Position numbers and translations under genes: made by a program. A stretch of 64,000 nucleotides of DNA from Enterococcus pallens ATCC BAA-351 (GTDB lineage: Bacteria; Bacillota; Bacilli; Lactobacillales; Enterococcaceae), in NCBI RefSeq assembly GCF_000407485.1, contig NZ_ASWD01000002.1, positions 186,001-250,000 of the forward strand. The letters run 5' to 3'. Under the pieces are notes generated by a model. That model saw only the letters and a program-made list of their open reading frames with translations. It was not told where the DNA came from and did not search any database. Below, piece after piece: positions 7,925-16,753 of this stretch (position 1 is its first letter; each line of letters opens with the position of its first letter).

Positions 7925-10120
7925 ATGATGGAAATCCGAACCAAAGACGCGCAAGTCAACGATTTTCAACCTACTCTCAAAAGTATGAGAGTCATCAAAC
8001 GCGATGGTCGTCACGTGGCCTTCGATGATCAAAAAATTTATGATGCATTGATCAAAGCAGAAACGAAAATTCATGGAACAATTGATCCTTTAGCCCATGG
8101 ACGTATTCAATCAATTGTCGAACGAGTAGATGCGGAGCTTGCTCAACGATTTACAGATAATGTAAAAATCTACGAAATTCAAAACATTGTGGAGCATATC
8201 TTATTAGAAAGCAATGAGTATGAATTAGCAGAGGAATACATCAACTATCGTACACAACGGGATTTCTCCCGCAGCAAGGCAACCGATATTAACTTTACGA
8301 TTGGCAAGTTAATTAACAAGGACCAGTCAGTTGTTAACGAGAATGCCAACAAAGACAGCGATGTCTTCAATACTCAACGGGATTTAACAGCGGGAATCGT
8401 TGGTAAATCTATCGGCTTAAAGATGCTGCCGCCACACGTTGCAAATGCGCATCAAAAAGGTGACATTCATTACCATGACTTGGATTACCATCCATACACA
8501 CCGATGACTAACTGCTGTTTGATTGACTTCGAAGGTATGTTAAACAACGGCTTTAAGATTGGGAATGCTGATGTGGAAAGTCCAAAATCTATTCAAACAG
8601 CAACCGCCCAAATTTCACAAATTATCGCAAACGTAGCATCTAGTCAATATGGCGGCTGTTCAGCAGACCGTGTAGACGAACTGTTGGCGCCATTCGCCCG
8701 TTTGAACTACGAAAAGCATATGAAGGATGCTGAAGAATGGATCGAAAATCCTGAACGTCGTGAAGAATTTGCGAAACAAAAAACCCGCAAAGACATTTAT
8801 GATGCTATGCAAAGTTTAGAATATGAAATTAATACCTTGTTTACCTCCAACGGTCAAACACCTTTTACTTCACTAGGCTTTGGTCTAGGAACAGACTGGT
8901 TCGAACGGGAAATCCAAAAAGCCATTCTGCAAATCCGGATTGATGGTTTGGGTATTGAAAAGCGTACAGCGATTTTCCCTAAGTTGATCTTCACTTTGCG
9001 TCGCGGCGTAAACTTAGATGCAGCTGATCCTAACTACGATGTGAAGCAATTGGCATTGGAATGTGCGACTAAACGTATGTATCCAGACATCTTGAACTAT
9101 GATCGTTTGGTTGAGCTGACTGGCAGCTTCAAAGTACCAATGGGCTGTCGTTCTTTCTTGCAAGGCTGGAAAGATGAAAATGGTCAAGAAGTAAATGTTG
9201 GCCGCATGAACTTAGGGGTTGTTACCCTGAACCTGCCGCGAATTGCGATGGAAGCTGCTGGTGACCGTGATAAATTCTGGAGTTTGTTGGAAGAACGTCT
9301 GCAAACTGCTAAGGATGCCTTGGTTTTCCGAGTGGATCGTTGTAAAGAAGCAACACCAGCGAATGCTCCTATTCTTTATCAATACGGTGCTTTTGGCAAA
9401 CGGTTGAAACGAACAGATTCTGTGGATGAATTATTCAAGAACAAACGGGCAACTGTTTCTCTTGGTTATATTGGCTTGTACGAAGTGGCTGCTTCCTTCT
9501 TTGGCGGCGACTGGGAAAGCAATCCTGAAGCAAAAGAATTCACCTTGGATATCCTAAAAGACCTGAAGCAGCATACTGATGCTTGGGGCAATGAATACGG
9601 CTACCACTTCAGCGTATACTCTACACCAAGCGAAAGCTTGACTGACCGCTTCTGTCGTCTAGACTTAGAACGTTTTGGAATTGTTGAGAACATTACTGAC
9701 AAGGAATACTATACAAATAGCTTCCATTATGATGTTCGCAAAAATCCAACACCGTTTGAAAAATTGGATTTTGAAAAGGATTATCCAAAATATTGCTCAG
9801 GCGGCTTCATTCACTATTGTGAATACCCAGTACTGCAGCAAAATCCAAAAGCGTTAGAAGCCGTTTGGGATTATGGCTATGATCGGATCGGCTACTTAGG
9901 AACAAATACTCCGATTGATCACTGCTACGAATGCGGCTTTGAAGGAGACTTCAAGCCAACCAAACGTGGTTTTGAATGTCCACAATGCGGCAACCACGAT
10001 CCAAAATCTTGTGATGTTGTGAAACGTACCTGCGGTTATCTAGGTAATCCGCAACAACGCCCAATGGTTCATGGACGTCATAAAGAAATTTCATCTCGTG
10101 TTAAACATATGAACAACTAA
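7925..10120 (+). CDS. nrdD: Anaerobic ribonucleoside-triphosphate reductase
   Basis: Class III ribonucleotide reductase, about 731 residues, making dNTPs from NTPs without oxygen. The N-terminal ATP-cone (VIKRDGRHVAFDDQKIYDAL) senses ATP and dATP. The core follows, and the C-terminus carries a zinc site (CYEC at about 667-670, CPQC at 685-688) and the glycyl-radical loop RTCGYLG with Gly near 704. AAGGAG at 7911-7916 places the start at ATG 7925 or 7928; a GTG at 7916 overlaps the ribosome site itself and is unlikely. NrdG, encoded next, installs the radical. Two NrdR boxes upstream indicate repression by NrdR. Confidence 0.97.
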   Translation: MMEIRTKDAQVNDFQPTLKSMRVIKRDGRHVAFDDQKIYDALIKAETKIHGTIDPLAHGRIQSIVERVDAELAQRFTDNVKIYEIQNIVEHILLESNEYELAEEYINYRTQRDFSRSKATDINFTIGKLINKDQSVVNENANKDSDVFNTQRDLTAGIVGKSIGLKMLPPHVANAHQKGDIHYHDLDYHPYTPMTNCCLIDFEGMLNNGFKIGNADVESPKSIQTATAQISQIIANVASSQYGGCSADRVDELLAPFARLNYEKHMKDAEEWIENPERREEFAKQKTRKDIYDAMQSLEYEINTLFTSNGQTPFTSLGFGLGTDWFEREIQKAILQIRIDGLGIEKRTAIFPKLIFTLRRGVNLDAADPNYDVKQLALECATKRMYPDILNYDRLVELTGSFKVPMGCRSFLQGWKDENGQEVNVGRMNLGVVTLNLPRIAMEAAGDRDKFWSLLEERLQTAKDALVFRVDRCKEATPANAPILYQYGAFGKRLKRTDSVDELFKNKRATVSLGYIGLYEVAASFFGGDWESNPEAKEFTLDILKDLKQHTDAWGNEYGYHFSVYSTPSESLTDRFCRLDLERFGIVENITDKEYYTNSFHYDVRKNPTPFEKLDFEKDYPKYCSGGFIHYCEYPVLQQNPKALEAVWDYGYDRIGYLGTNTPIDHCYECGFEGDFKPTKRGFECPQCGNHDPKSCDVVKRTCGYLGNPQQRPMVHGRHKEISSRVKHMNN

Positions 10121-10139
10121 ATTTATTAATAAAAACCGG

Positions 10140-10170
10140 ACAGGGATAGCATTGCTTATCCCTGTTTCTT
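10140..10170 (+). terminator. Hairpin with T-rich tail between nrdD and nrdG
   Basis: ACAGGGATA (10140-10148) pairs with TATCCCTGT (10157-10165), followed by TTCTTT. It may be a partial terminator or an mRNA-stability element that lowers nrdG output relative to nrdD. Confidence 0.6.
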
Positions 10171-10190
10171 TAAAGAAATCAGGTGAAACT

Positions 10191-10793
10191 ATGCGTAATC
10201 CACAGCCGAAGGAATGGCTGGCTAGTGAATTAAGCCAACAATTTATTGCCGATTACAAAGCGTTTAACTTTGTAGATGGTGAAGGCGTGCGCAACAGTCT
10301 TTATGTCAGCGGCTGCCCCTTTGCTTGCGAAGGCTGCTTTAATGTCGCTGCTCAAAACTTCCATTACGGCAAGCCTTATACGATGGAATTAGAAAATCAA
10401 ATTATTCAAGATACGGCCCATAACTATGTCCAGGGGATTACTTTACTAGGTGGAGAGCCTTTCTTAAATACCCAAGTCTGCCTGCAGCTGGTTGATCGCA
10501 TTCATGCTGAGTTTGGCGATACGAAGGATATTTGGTCGTGGAGCGGGTATACCTTTGAGGAATTGCTGCTGGACAGCGAAGACAAGCTGGAGCTGTTAAG
10601 CAAGATTGACATTCTGGTAGATGGACGGTTTGATATCAATAAGAAGAATTTGATGCTGCAATTTCGCGGCAGCTCTAACCAGCGCATCATAGATGTGAAA
10701 CAATCCTTGGCAAAAGGCGAAGTTGTCATTTGGGAAAAGCTGCATGATTCAGAGAAAGCCTTTGAACAAATCAAAAAAAGTGAACTCATTTAA
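10191..10793 (+). CDS. nrdG: Anaerobic ribonucleotide reductase activating protein (radical SAM)
   Basis: Activase of about 200 residues. The radical-SAM cluster motif is CPFACEGC with Cys42, Cys46 and Cys49 (CX3CX2C), and the SAM-binding GGEP motif appears as LLGGEPFLN. It uses a 4Fe-4S cluster and SAM to generate the glycyl radical on NrdD. The ATG at 10191 has AGGTGA just before it; an upstream TTG at 10152 lies inside the intergenic hairpin and is unlikely. It is co-transcribed with nrdD, 70 bases downstream, with a hairpin in between. Confidence 0.95.
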   Translation: MRNPQPKEWLASELSQQFIADYKAFNFVDGEGVRNSLYVSGCPFACEGCFNVAAQNFHYGKPYTMELENQIIQDTAHNYVQGITLLGGEPFLNTQVCLQLVDRIHAEFGDTKDIWSWSGYTFEELLLDSEDKLELLSKIDILVDGRFDINKKNLMLQFRGSSNQRIIDVKQSLAKGEVVIWEKLHDSEKAFEQIKKSELI

Positions 10794-10843
10794 AAATAAC
10801 CAGGCTTGAAGGCTTTCAACAGCTTTCAAATCTGGTTATTTTT
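10792..10843. terminator. Bidirectional terminator between nrdG and the DUF1697 gene
   Basis: AAAAATAACCAG (10792-10803) pairs with CTGGTTATTTTT (10832-10843), giving T runs on both strands for the two convergent genes. Confidence 0.8.
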
Positions 10844-11381
10844 ATTGACTCAGCTTTACTAATTTATTTACGGTGTTGGCATTTCTGATCGTTACATGAT
10901 TGTTAACGGTTGAACTGGCAATCTTTGACCATCTGGATTTAGCAAAGGTTTTTGCCGGTGCTGACCAGTAAATCACTCGTTTATGATGCGCAATCCTTTC
11001 ATATTCCGGTTTGATCGCGCCTACTGCGTCAAAGACCTCTTCCATACTGATTGGCGGAATAAGAAAAATAGCATAGTGGATAATATCCTTATCCTCTCCC
11101 CACCAGTCCGGCGCATGCTTTAAAGTCTTAGCTAACTCACTGGCGGAAATAACATTAACTGGAACCGTCAACGAAAACGCTGAAGTAATTGCTGCTTCAC
11201 ACTGCTTGATCAATTCGGTTTTATCCAGACAGTCACTGGAAAAAACAACGTTCCCGCTGTTGATATATGTAACTACCTCTGTAAAACCAAACTCTTCAAA
11301 AGTCTGTCTCAAAAGGGGCATAGCAATTTTATTTTTGCCTCCGACATTTATCCCTCGTAAAAGGGCAATATATCTTCCCAT
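10842..11381 (-). CDS. DUF1697 family protein
   Basis: The 179-residue protein opens with MGRYIALLRGINVGGKNKI, the hallmark of DUF1697, and contains the typical TYINSGNVVFSS stretch (residues 38-49) and a C-terminal RNANTVNKL. The family is widespread, cytoplasmic and of unknown biochemical role. An AGGGGG site precedes the ATG. The gene lies 33 bases downstream of dinB on the same strand, so it may be co-transcribed and share the LexA control, but nothing else ties it to DNA damage. Confidence 0.85.
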   Translation of the reverse strand: MGRYIALLRGINVGGKNKIAMPLLRQTFEEFGFTEVVTYINSGNVVFSSDCLDKTELIKQCEAAITSAFSLTVPVNVISASELAKTLKHAPDWWGEDKDIIHYAIFLIPPISMEEVFDAVGAIKPEYERIAHHKRVIYWSAPAKTFAKSRWSKIASSTVNNHVTIRNANTVNKLVKLSQ

Positions 11382-11414
11382 ATCATGTGCCCCCTTTTTT
11401 TCTCTGACTTAGTA

Positions 11415-12536
11415 CTAGTAGGTTCGTTCTTCCCACAAAGGCAAGACAATATTTTCATACGCCATGGGATCTAGATTGGTTAAGGTAATTCCCAACAAAC
11501 GAATGCCCTTTTCGATACCGCCAACCTCTTCCCAAATTAACCGGGCCTGGGAATACAACTCTTCTTTTTTCACTATGTAATAGGGCAGAGTTACCCGCTT
11601 CGTTACAGTTGTATAGTCAGTATAGCGAATCTTGACCACTACTGTCTTGCCGTGACGTTGAACGCGTCGCAAGGCACCTTCAACCTTTTCAGCCAATTGG
11701 CGTAGCTGTGACAGGACTTCATCTTCGGTCGTTAACGAACGGCCATACGTATGCTCCTTGCCGACCGATTTCCGTTCCCGAGTCACCGACACTGGCGAAT
11801 CATGAATTCCCCGTACCTTCCGATACAAAGAGTAACCCATCTTGCCAAATTCCTGAATCATGAACATTTCACTTTTTTCGTATAAATCAGCGCCGGTAAA
11901 AATACCTAGGTCATTCATTTTTGGAACTGTTTTTTTCCCTACACCATGGAACTTCTCAATGGGCAAGCTTTTTAAAAAGTCTACGGCTTCCGCTGGTGAA
12001 ATGACGGTTATGCCCCGAGGCTTTTGATAATCTGACGCCAGCTTAGCTAAGAACTTATTGTAGCTGACTCCCGCTGAACAGGTTAAATGCAGTTCCTGCC
12101 AAACATCTCGCTGAATCATGCGGGCAATCCGAATTGCTGAGATGGTGTTTACTTTGTTTTTAGTCACATCTAAGTAAGCCTCATCAATCGAAACCGGCTC
12201 AATCACATCGGTATAGCGATGGAAAATTTCCCGAACCTGTTTGGAAACTGCACTGTATTTTTCGTGATTTCCTGGTTTAAAAATGGCATGCGGACAGAGC
12301 TCATAAGCCTTTTGAGCACTCATGGCGGAATGAATACCATACTTGCGAGCCTTGTAATTCGCTGTAGTAACTACTCCTTTTCCCCCAGTGTCTGAAGGAT
12401 GACGGGCAATCACTAAAGGATGCTTCGCCAGCTCAGGATCATCTCGCTCCTCTACCGAAGCGAAGAAGGCATCCATATCAATATGTATAATTTTTCTTGA
12501 GGTATCATTTTTCAGTGGAAAATATAGCTCTGCCAT
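11415..12536 (-). CDS. dinB: DNA polymerase IV (Y family)
   Basis: Translesion polymerase of 373 residues. The palm metal ligands are seen in IIHIDMDAFFASVEE (Asp20) and SIDEAYLDV (Asp118, Glu119), with the helix-hairpin-helix in the middle (IEKFHGVGKKTVPKMNDLG) and a little-finger domain at the end. There is no clear C-terminal clamp-binding motif apart from ITLTNLDP. It copies past damaged bases with low fidelity. AGGTGAT precedes the ATG. A LexA box lies within its promoter, so it should be induced in the SOS response. Confidence 0.95.
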   Translation of the reverse strand: MAELYFPLKNDTSRKIIHIDMDAFFASVEERDDPELAKHPLVIARHPSDTGGKGVVTTANYKARKYGIHSAMSAQKAYELCPHAIFKPGNHEKYSAVSKQVREIFHRYTDVIEPVSIDEAYLDVTKNKVNTISAIRIARMIQRDVWQELHLTCSAGVSYNKFLAKLASDYQKPRGITVISPAEAVDFLKSLPIEKFHGVGKKTVPKMNDLGIFTGADLYEKSEMFMIQEFGKMGYSLYRKVRGIHDSPVSVTRERKSVGKEHTYGRSLTTEDEVLSQLRQLAEKVEGALRRVQRHGKTVVVKIRYTDYTTVTKRVTLPYYIVKKEELYSQARLIWEEVGGIEKGIRLLGITLTNLDPMAYENIVLPLWEERTY

Positions 12537-12563
12537 TTTAAAATCACCTGCCTTTACACTCTC

Positions 12564-12592
12564 ATTATAACCGAACGTGCGTTCATAGACAA
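12564..12592 (-). promoter_or_regulatory. LexA-controlled promoter of dinB
   Basis: On the minus strand a TTGTCT (-35, 12587-12592) is 17 bases from TATAAT (-10, 12564-12569). Between them lies CGAACGTGCGTTCA (12572-12585, plus strand), matching the Gram-positive SOS box GAAC-N4-GTTC. Repressor binding in the spacer would block the promoter. Confidence 0.88.
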
Positions 12593-12660
12593 ATTAAGAA
12601 AAGCGATCATTAGAGAAGTTTTAACGGTTTGATGGACTTGAATCGTCTACTTGCTTCATG

Positions 12661-12698
12661 AAAAAAAGCATTTAAAGGACCTCTCCCTTCAAATGCTT
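12661..12698 (-). terminator. Terminator after the Phd-like gene
   Basis: AGCATTTAAAGG (12667-12678) pairs with CTTCAAATGCTT (12687-12698) with small mismatches. The A run at 12661-12667 supplies the U tract on the minus strand. Confidence 0.75.
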
Positions 12699-12712
12699 CT
12701 ACTCATGATTGT

Positions 12713-13240
12713 TTAACGTTCAATCAAGTTTACTTTGCGAATGAGTACCTTATCTGTTCCTCGAGGCAGCTCTTCCAATTCAGCTACAATTTCGGCGTAA
12801 ATAATCTTATTGTTTTCACGACGTCTCAGCTGATAAATGATTTTGCCAGTTTCAACTAATTCCCGCAACATTTCTGTCACACCGCCAAACCCGGTTTTCT
12901 TAGTAATGAAGCCCATAGCAACCATCCGCTCATCTAAGTAACGAGCCGATAATATTGAACCCATAGATACTGCTGAACGTAAAGCGTCCGCCAACTCCTC
13001 CAGCTCTTCTGGCACCGGCAGTTCATGCTCCACAGGCTGATATTGTTTATCTCGCAGATCGGTTAATTCTTCTAATAATTCTTCGTATTGTTCTTGGGTC
13101 AGCATCACACCTGCGATTTTTTCGCGGTTGAAGACATACACGCCAGTCCCCGCTTTGCGCGCTTGCGCGAAGACATCCATTGGTGACTTCTTTACTTCCG
13201 TGATGGAAGATGTGGGAACATCTAATTTCTTCAATTCCAT
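12713..13240 (-). CDS. Phd/YefM-like protein with long C-terminal extension, 175 aa
   Basis: Residues 1-65 look like the Phd/YefM antitoxin fold (ITEVKKSPMDVFAQARKAGT, then GVYVFNREKIAGVMLTQEQY and EELLEEL). Antitoxins of this family are usually 75-95 residues; here another ~110 residues follow, with an Asp/Glu-rich stretch and a possible small helical domain ending in KVLIRKVNLIER. No toxin gene adjoins, and the gene has its own terminator, so a classical toxin-antitoxin role is doubtful. The start at ATG 13240 is preferred to 13267 because TATAAT lies at about 13272-13277, which would put the transcript start past the upstream ATG. Confidence 0.65.
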   Translation of the reverse strand: MELKKLDVPTSSITEVKKSPMDVFAQARKAGTGVYVFNREKIAGVMLTQEQYEELLEELTDLRDKQYQPVEHELPVPEELEELADALRSAVSMGSILSARYLDERMVAMGFITKKTGFGGVTEMLRELVETGKIIYQLRRRENNKIIYAEIVAELEELPRGTDKVLIRKVNLIER

Positions 13241-13281
13241 AACTCTCTTCCCTTCAGACTGATTCATTCAATTATAGCATA

Positions 13282-14535
13282 TTAGGGAATTGTAAAGACA
13301 GTATCTCCTTTTTTACTAGGAAAATATCGGACAGCCAGCTGAATTAAATCGCCAAAGGAAGGGTCCTCAATATAAATAATTTCATTTGGCTCATCCTCAT
13401 AGGCAGGAGGACCTTCCACAATTAACAAATCATACTTTATGGCTGGAGTCCTTACGGGAAAAAAAGCAATGGGATGACCAAACTGGATCGCCTGATTCAG
13501 TTTGACACACGTATGCTCAATTTCTTCTAAAGAACCATTTAGCTTCAAACCGATAGAAAAAAGCGGCTGCCCCATCGAAACTGGATAAATTCGTTTTAAG
13601 ATTGCATACAGCAGCAGAGAGACCTCTGAAGCGGAGCAGTTATCAAAGTAATACCAATCCCTTTTAATTTGATAGCTTACTTCAAGTAAATGCTGCGGGA
13701 TTGCTACTGGTTGTTGACTATTGCTGTAATAATTGATTGGAATGCCGATATACAGCTCGACTAATACATTGAAAAAACGAATCTGCAAAATCGTCTTGAA
13801 TTCCGCCGACACTTCTAAATAATGCAGCACATTTTTAGTAATGTCACAGGCTGCTCGATAAAGGAAGGTCGCTTTACGTTCGTGACTTTCGTAAAACTGC
13901 TGCTGGCGAAGCGGGTCTGTTTTTTGGTAATCAAAATACAGTAAATAGCTAAGCTCCTTAGTTGGTTGAATCGCTTTAACAAATTCTTCGAAGAGCTCTT
14001 TTTCGACAATTAAACGCTGCCATTTTTGTATATCTATCTGTGAAATCTTCGGAACAGCTAAATACTTCCAACAATCTGTAGAGCTTAAGCCCAGGGTCTC
14101 CTGGTTAAATTCTTGCAGGTAGCGCAGCTGCAATTTGAATACTAGCGCCCGCGAAGCTCTCAAGCGCTGTCTTTGATGGTCAATCCACATATTATAAGGC
14201 AACAAACTCTCATTTAATCGGCGAATCACCGGCCGAGTTGTCTTCAAGGGTCTCTGCCACAAAGCATCGCAGAAAACTGTGAATTGCTTGCTTTGATTCA
14301 AAATTGCTTTGTAGGATTGACTATATTTTTGCGGGTTATTCCAAACAATCGTTTTTTTGGTTTCAATATCCAAATCATAGCTTTTTTGCAGGTATTCCAA
14401 ATCACGCCGCAAGGTTTTTATGCTTACACCTAATTCGTTGGTTAATTCCTCTAGTAAGTAAGTTCTTTTTTTCAATAATGATAATAGATACAAATAATGT
14501 TGTGTTTTTTTCTCAGTAATATTGTTCCAAAACAT
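13282..14535 (-). CDS. Mga-like helix-turn-helix regulator
   Basis: A 417-residue regulator from ATG 14535, which has AGGGGTGG upstream. The N-terminal ~90 residues hold an HTH (YLLEELTNELGVSIKTLRRD followed by LEYLQKSYDLDIE), the pattern seen in Mga and BglG-like regulators of Gram-positive cocci. The long middle part is helical, and the last ~100 residues (from about 320) may be an EIIB-like domain as in Mga and AtxA. Such proteins activate virulence or sugar-use genes, often in response to the PTS. No target is adjacent: its neighbours are the Phd-like gene and the copper operon, which has its own repressor. Confidence 0.72.
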   Translation of the reverse strand: MFWNNITEKKTQHYLYLLSLLKKRTYLLEELTNELGVSIKTLRRDLEYLQKSYDLDIETKKTIVWNNPQKYSQSYKAILNQSKQFTVFCDALWQRPLKTTRPVIRRLNESLLPYNMWIDHQRQRLRASRALVFKLQLRYLQEFNQETLGLSSTDCWKYLAVPKISQIDIQKWQRLIVEKELFEEFVKAIQPTKELSYLLYFDYQKTDPLRQQQFYESHERKATFLYRAACDITKNVLHYLEVSAEFKTILQIRFFNVLVELYIGIPINYYSNSQQPVAIPQHLLEVSYQIKRDWYYFDNCSASEVSLLLYAILKRIYPVSMGQPLFSIGLKLNGSLEEIEHTCVKLNQAIQFGHPIAFFPVRTPAIKYDLLIVEGPPAYEDEPNEIIYIEDPSFGDLIQLAVRYFPSKKGDTVFTIP

Positions 14536-14611
14536 ACTTCCACCCCTCACTATTAAACATACCATAGAGGTAAAAAGCTGGTTATTGAACTTTTTTAATT
14601 TTTTTAAACAA

Positions 14612-14644
14612 AAAAAATAAACGCCTGATAAAAATCAGACGTTT
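14612..14644 (-). terminator. Terminator of the cop operon
   Basis: AAACGCCTGAT (14619-14629) pairs with ATCAGACGTTT (14634-14644); the A run below 14620 gives the U tract on the minus strand. The stem overlaps the copB stop codon. Confidence 0.85.
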
Positions 14645-16737
14645 AACAGTAGTGCATTGATTGCAACGATTACTGTACTTAGGGACATAAGCACTGCCCC
14701 CACTGCTGGGCTTAAGATAATTCCAATCGGCGCTAAAATACCAGCTGCCAAAGGAATCGCAATAATATTGTAGCCTGCTCCCCACCACAGGTTTTGGATC
14801 ATCTTGCTGCGGGTTTTCTTCGCCAATTGAATGAACTTAAGAATATCACCGAGGTTGTCATTGGTTAAAACAACATCGGCTGAGTCAATGGCAATATCTG
14901 TTCCCGCACCGATCGCCATCCCAATCGAGGCACGTACTAATGAAGGGGCATCATTGATTCCATCCCCAATCATCATGACTTTCTTGCCCTTTTCGGTGTA
15001 GGACTTGATGATTTTTTCTTTGTCATCCGGTAACAGCTCACCGTAAAATTCATCGATTCCCAAATAATTAGCTACCGCTTTGGCTGCCTCTTGATTATCA
15101 CCTGTCAGCATAACCGGTTGAATGTGCTTAGCCTTCAAATCGGCAATAAAGGTCTTCGCATCTTCCTTAATCGTATCCCCCATTGCAAAGAATGCAACTA
15201 GTTGGTCATCTAGCAGCAGGAAGGAAATCGTGTTGCCCTGCTGCTGGTATTGTGTTAATTGCTTTTCATCAATCGCTAAGCCGCGTTTTTCAATTTCCTT
15301 TTGATTGGCTAACAGGACTTGTTTACCTTCCACAATACCTTGCACGCCAACTCCGCTGATGGCTTTTACTTCACTGGCTTGATAAGCAGTGATATTTTCC
15401 TTTTTCAGGTAATTCATAACACCGATTGCTAAAGGATGATTGGTTTGCGCTTCTAGGGCACCGATATATTTTAAACTTTGTTCCCTAGTAGTATCTGGTT
15501 CGACTACTTCTACACCCGTTACCGTAAATTCCCCTTTGGTTAACGTACCTGTTTTATCGAGAAAAATGTAATCCATTTCGTTCGCTTGTTCCAGAGCTTG
15601 ACGGTTCTTCAACAACAGACCATTACGAGCAGCCAACGATGTGGAGCGCGCAATGACTAAAGGAATCGCTAAACCTAACGCATGAGGACAGGCAATAATA
15701 AAGACCGTCACCATCCGATTCAAAGCCTCCGGCAGGTCTGCCACAAATAACCAAGCTACAAAGCTGAGAATCCCCGCTGCTAAAGCGACATAAAAGAGCC
15801 ATTTAGCCACTTTATCTGATAAGGTTTCCAGCTTAGATTTTTCACTTTGGGCTTGACGAACCATCTTCATCACCTTAGCCAAGTAGCCGTCCTCGCCAGT
15901 ACCAGTAACTTTAATTTCAACGGTCCCATTGCCGTTAACTGACCCACCAATAACTTTGTCGTTTAAATTTTTACTGACACCCTTCGATTCGCCAGTGACC
16001 GCTGATTCATCAACTGTCGTGGAACCTTTAGTAATTATTCCGTCCGTTGGCATTTTATCGCCAGCACGTACCAACAGATGATCGCCATTTTTTACTTCCT
16101 TCAGCTTCACTTGTTTTGTGCTGCCATCAGACTGAAGTAGATTGACTTCATCGGGTAAAAGCTCAGCTAATTTTTGCAACGCGCTGCTGGCATTAGATAC
16201 AGCGTTCATTTCTACCCAGTGTCCTAGCAGCATAATCACTATTAAGGTTGCCAATTCCCAGAAGAAATCCATTACGTGGGCTTCAGGATTGATCATATTA
16301 ATGATAAAAGAATACAAGCTATAAACATACGCCACTGTAATCCCCATGGTGATCAGCATCATCATAGCTGGACTTTTGGCCTTTAATTCACTTTTTGCTC
16401 CTGAAAAGAAGGGCTGCCCTCCATAGAAGAAGAGAATTGTCGCTAAGATCATAACAATCCATTCTGAACCTGGAAAAGTAAACTGAAACGGCAGATTAAT
16501 TCCCATCATAGGAGACATTAAAATAATCGGGATTGCCAGTACAAGAGAAATCCAGAACTTCTGCTTAAAATTTCCCATGTGCATCGAATGGTCCATCCCT
16601 CCCATATCGCCATGATCCATGTGGTCCATCTGTGAATGATCCATATGATTCATTTCCTTCATGGAATGGCTCATTTCGTTGTGATCGTGATGTTCATGGT
16701 GCATTTGTTGTTCTTCTGATTCTTGCTCCTGTTTCAT
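14635..16737 (-). CDS. copB: Copper-exporting P1B-type ATPase CopB
   Basis: A 700-residue heavy-metal ATPase. Residues 1-55 are a His/Met-rich tail with repeated MDH units, as in E. hirae CopB, instead of a CxxC domain. The transmembrane metal motif is CPH (Cys350, Pro351, His352), the phosphorylation site is DKTGT (Asp394), and GDGINDAP follows near residue 600. CPH-type ATPases export copper (and silver) from the cytoplasm. It is the last gene of copYZAB, 16 bases after copA, with a GGAGGG site. Expression should rise with copper through release of CopY. Confidence 0.95.
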   Translation of the reverse strand: MKQEQESEEQQMHHEHHDHNEMSHSMKEMNHMDHSQMDHMDHGDMGGMDHSMHMGNFKQKFWISLVLAIPIILMSPMMGINLPFQFTFPGSEWIVMILATILFFYGGQPFFSGAKSELKAKSPAMMMLITMGITVAYVYSLYSFIINMINPEAHVMDFFWELATLIVIMLLGHWVEMNAVSNASSALQKLAELLPDEVNLLQSDGSTKQVKLKEVKNGDHLLVRAGDKMPTDGIITKGSTTVDESAVTGESKGVSKNLNDKVIGGSVNGNGTVEIKVTGTGEDGYLAKVMKMVRQAQSEKSKLETLSDKVAKWLFYVALAAGILSFVAWLFVADLPEALNRMVTVFIIACPHALGLAIPLVIARSTSLAARNGLLLKNRQALEQANEMDYIFLDKTGTLTKGEFTVTGVEVVEPDTTREQSLKYIGALEAQTNHPLAIGVMNYLKKENITAYQASEVKAISGVGVQGIVEGKQVLLANQKEIEKRGLAIDEKQLTQYQQQGNTISFLLLDDQLVAFFAMGDTIKEDAKTFIADLKAKHIQPVMLTGDNQEAAKAVANYLGIDEFYGELLPDDKEKIIKSYTEKGKKVMMIGDGINDAPSLVRASIGMAIGAGTDIAIDSADVVLTNDNLGDILKFIQLAKKTRSKMIQNLWWGAGYNIIAIPLAAGILAPIGIILSPAVGAVLMSLSTVIVAINALLLNV

Positions 16738-16753
16738 GATAATCCCTCCATGG

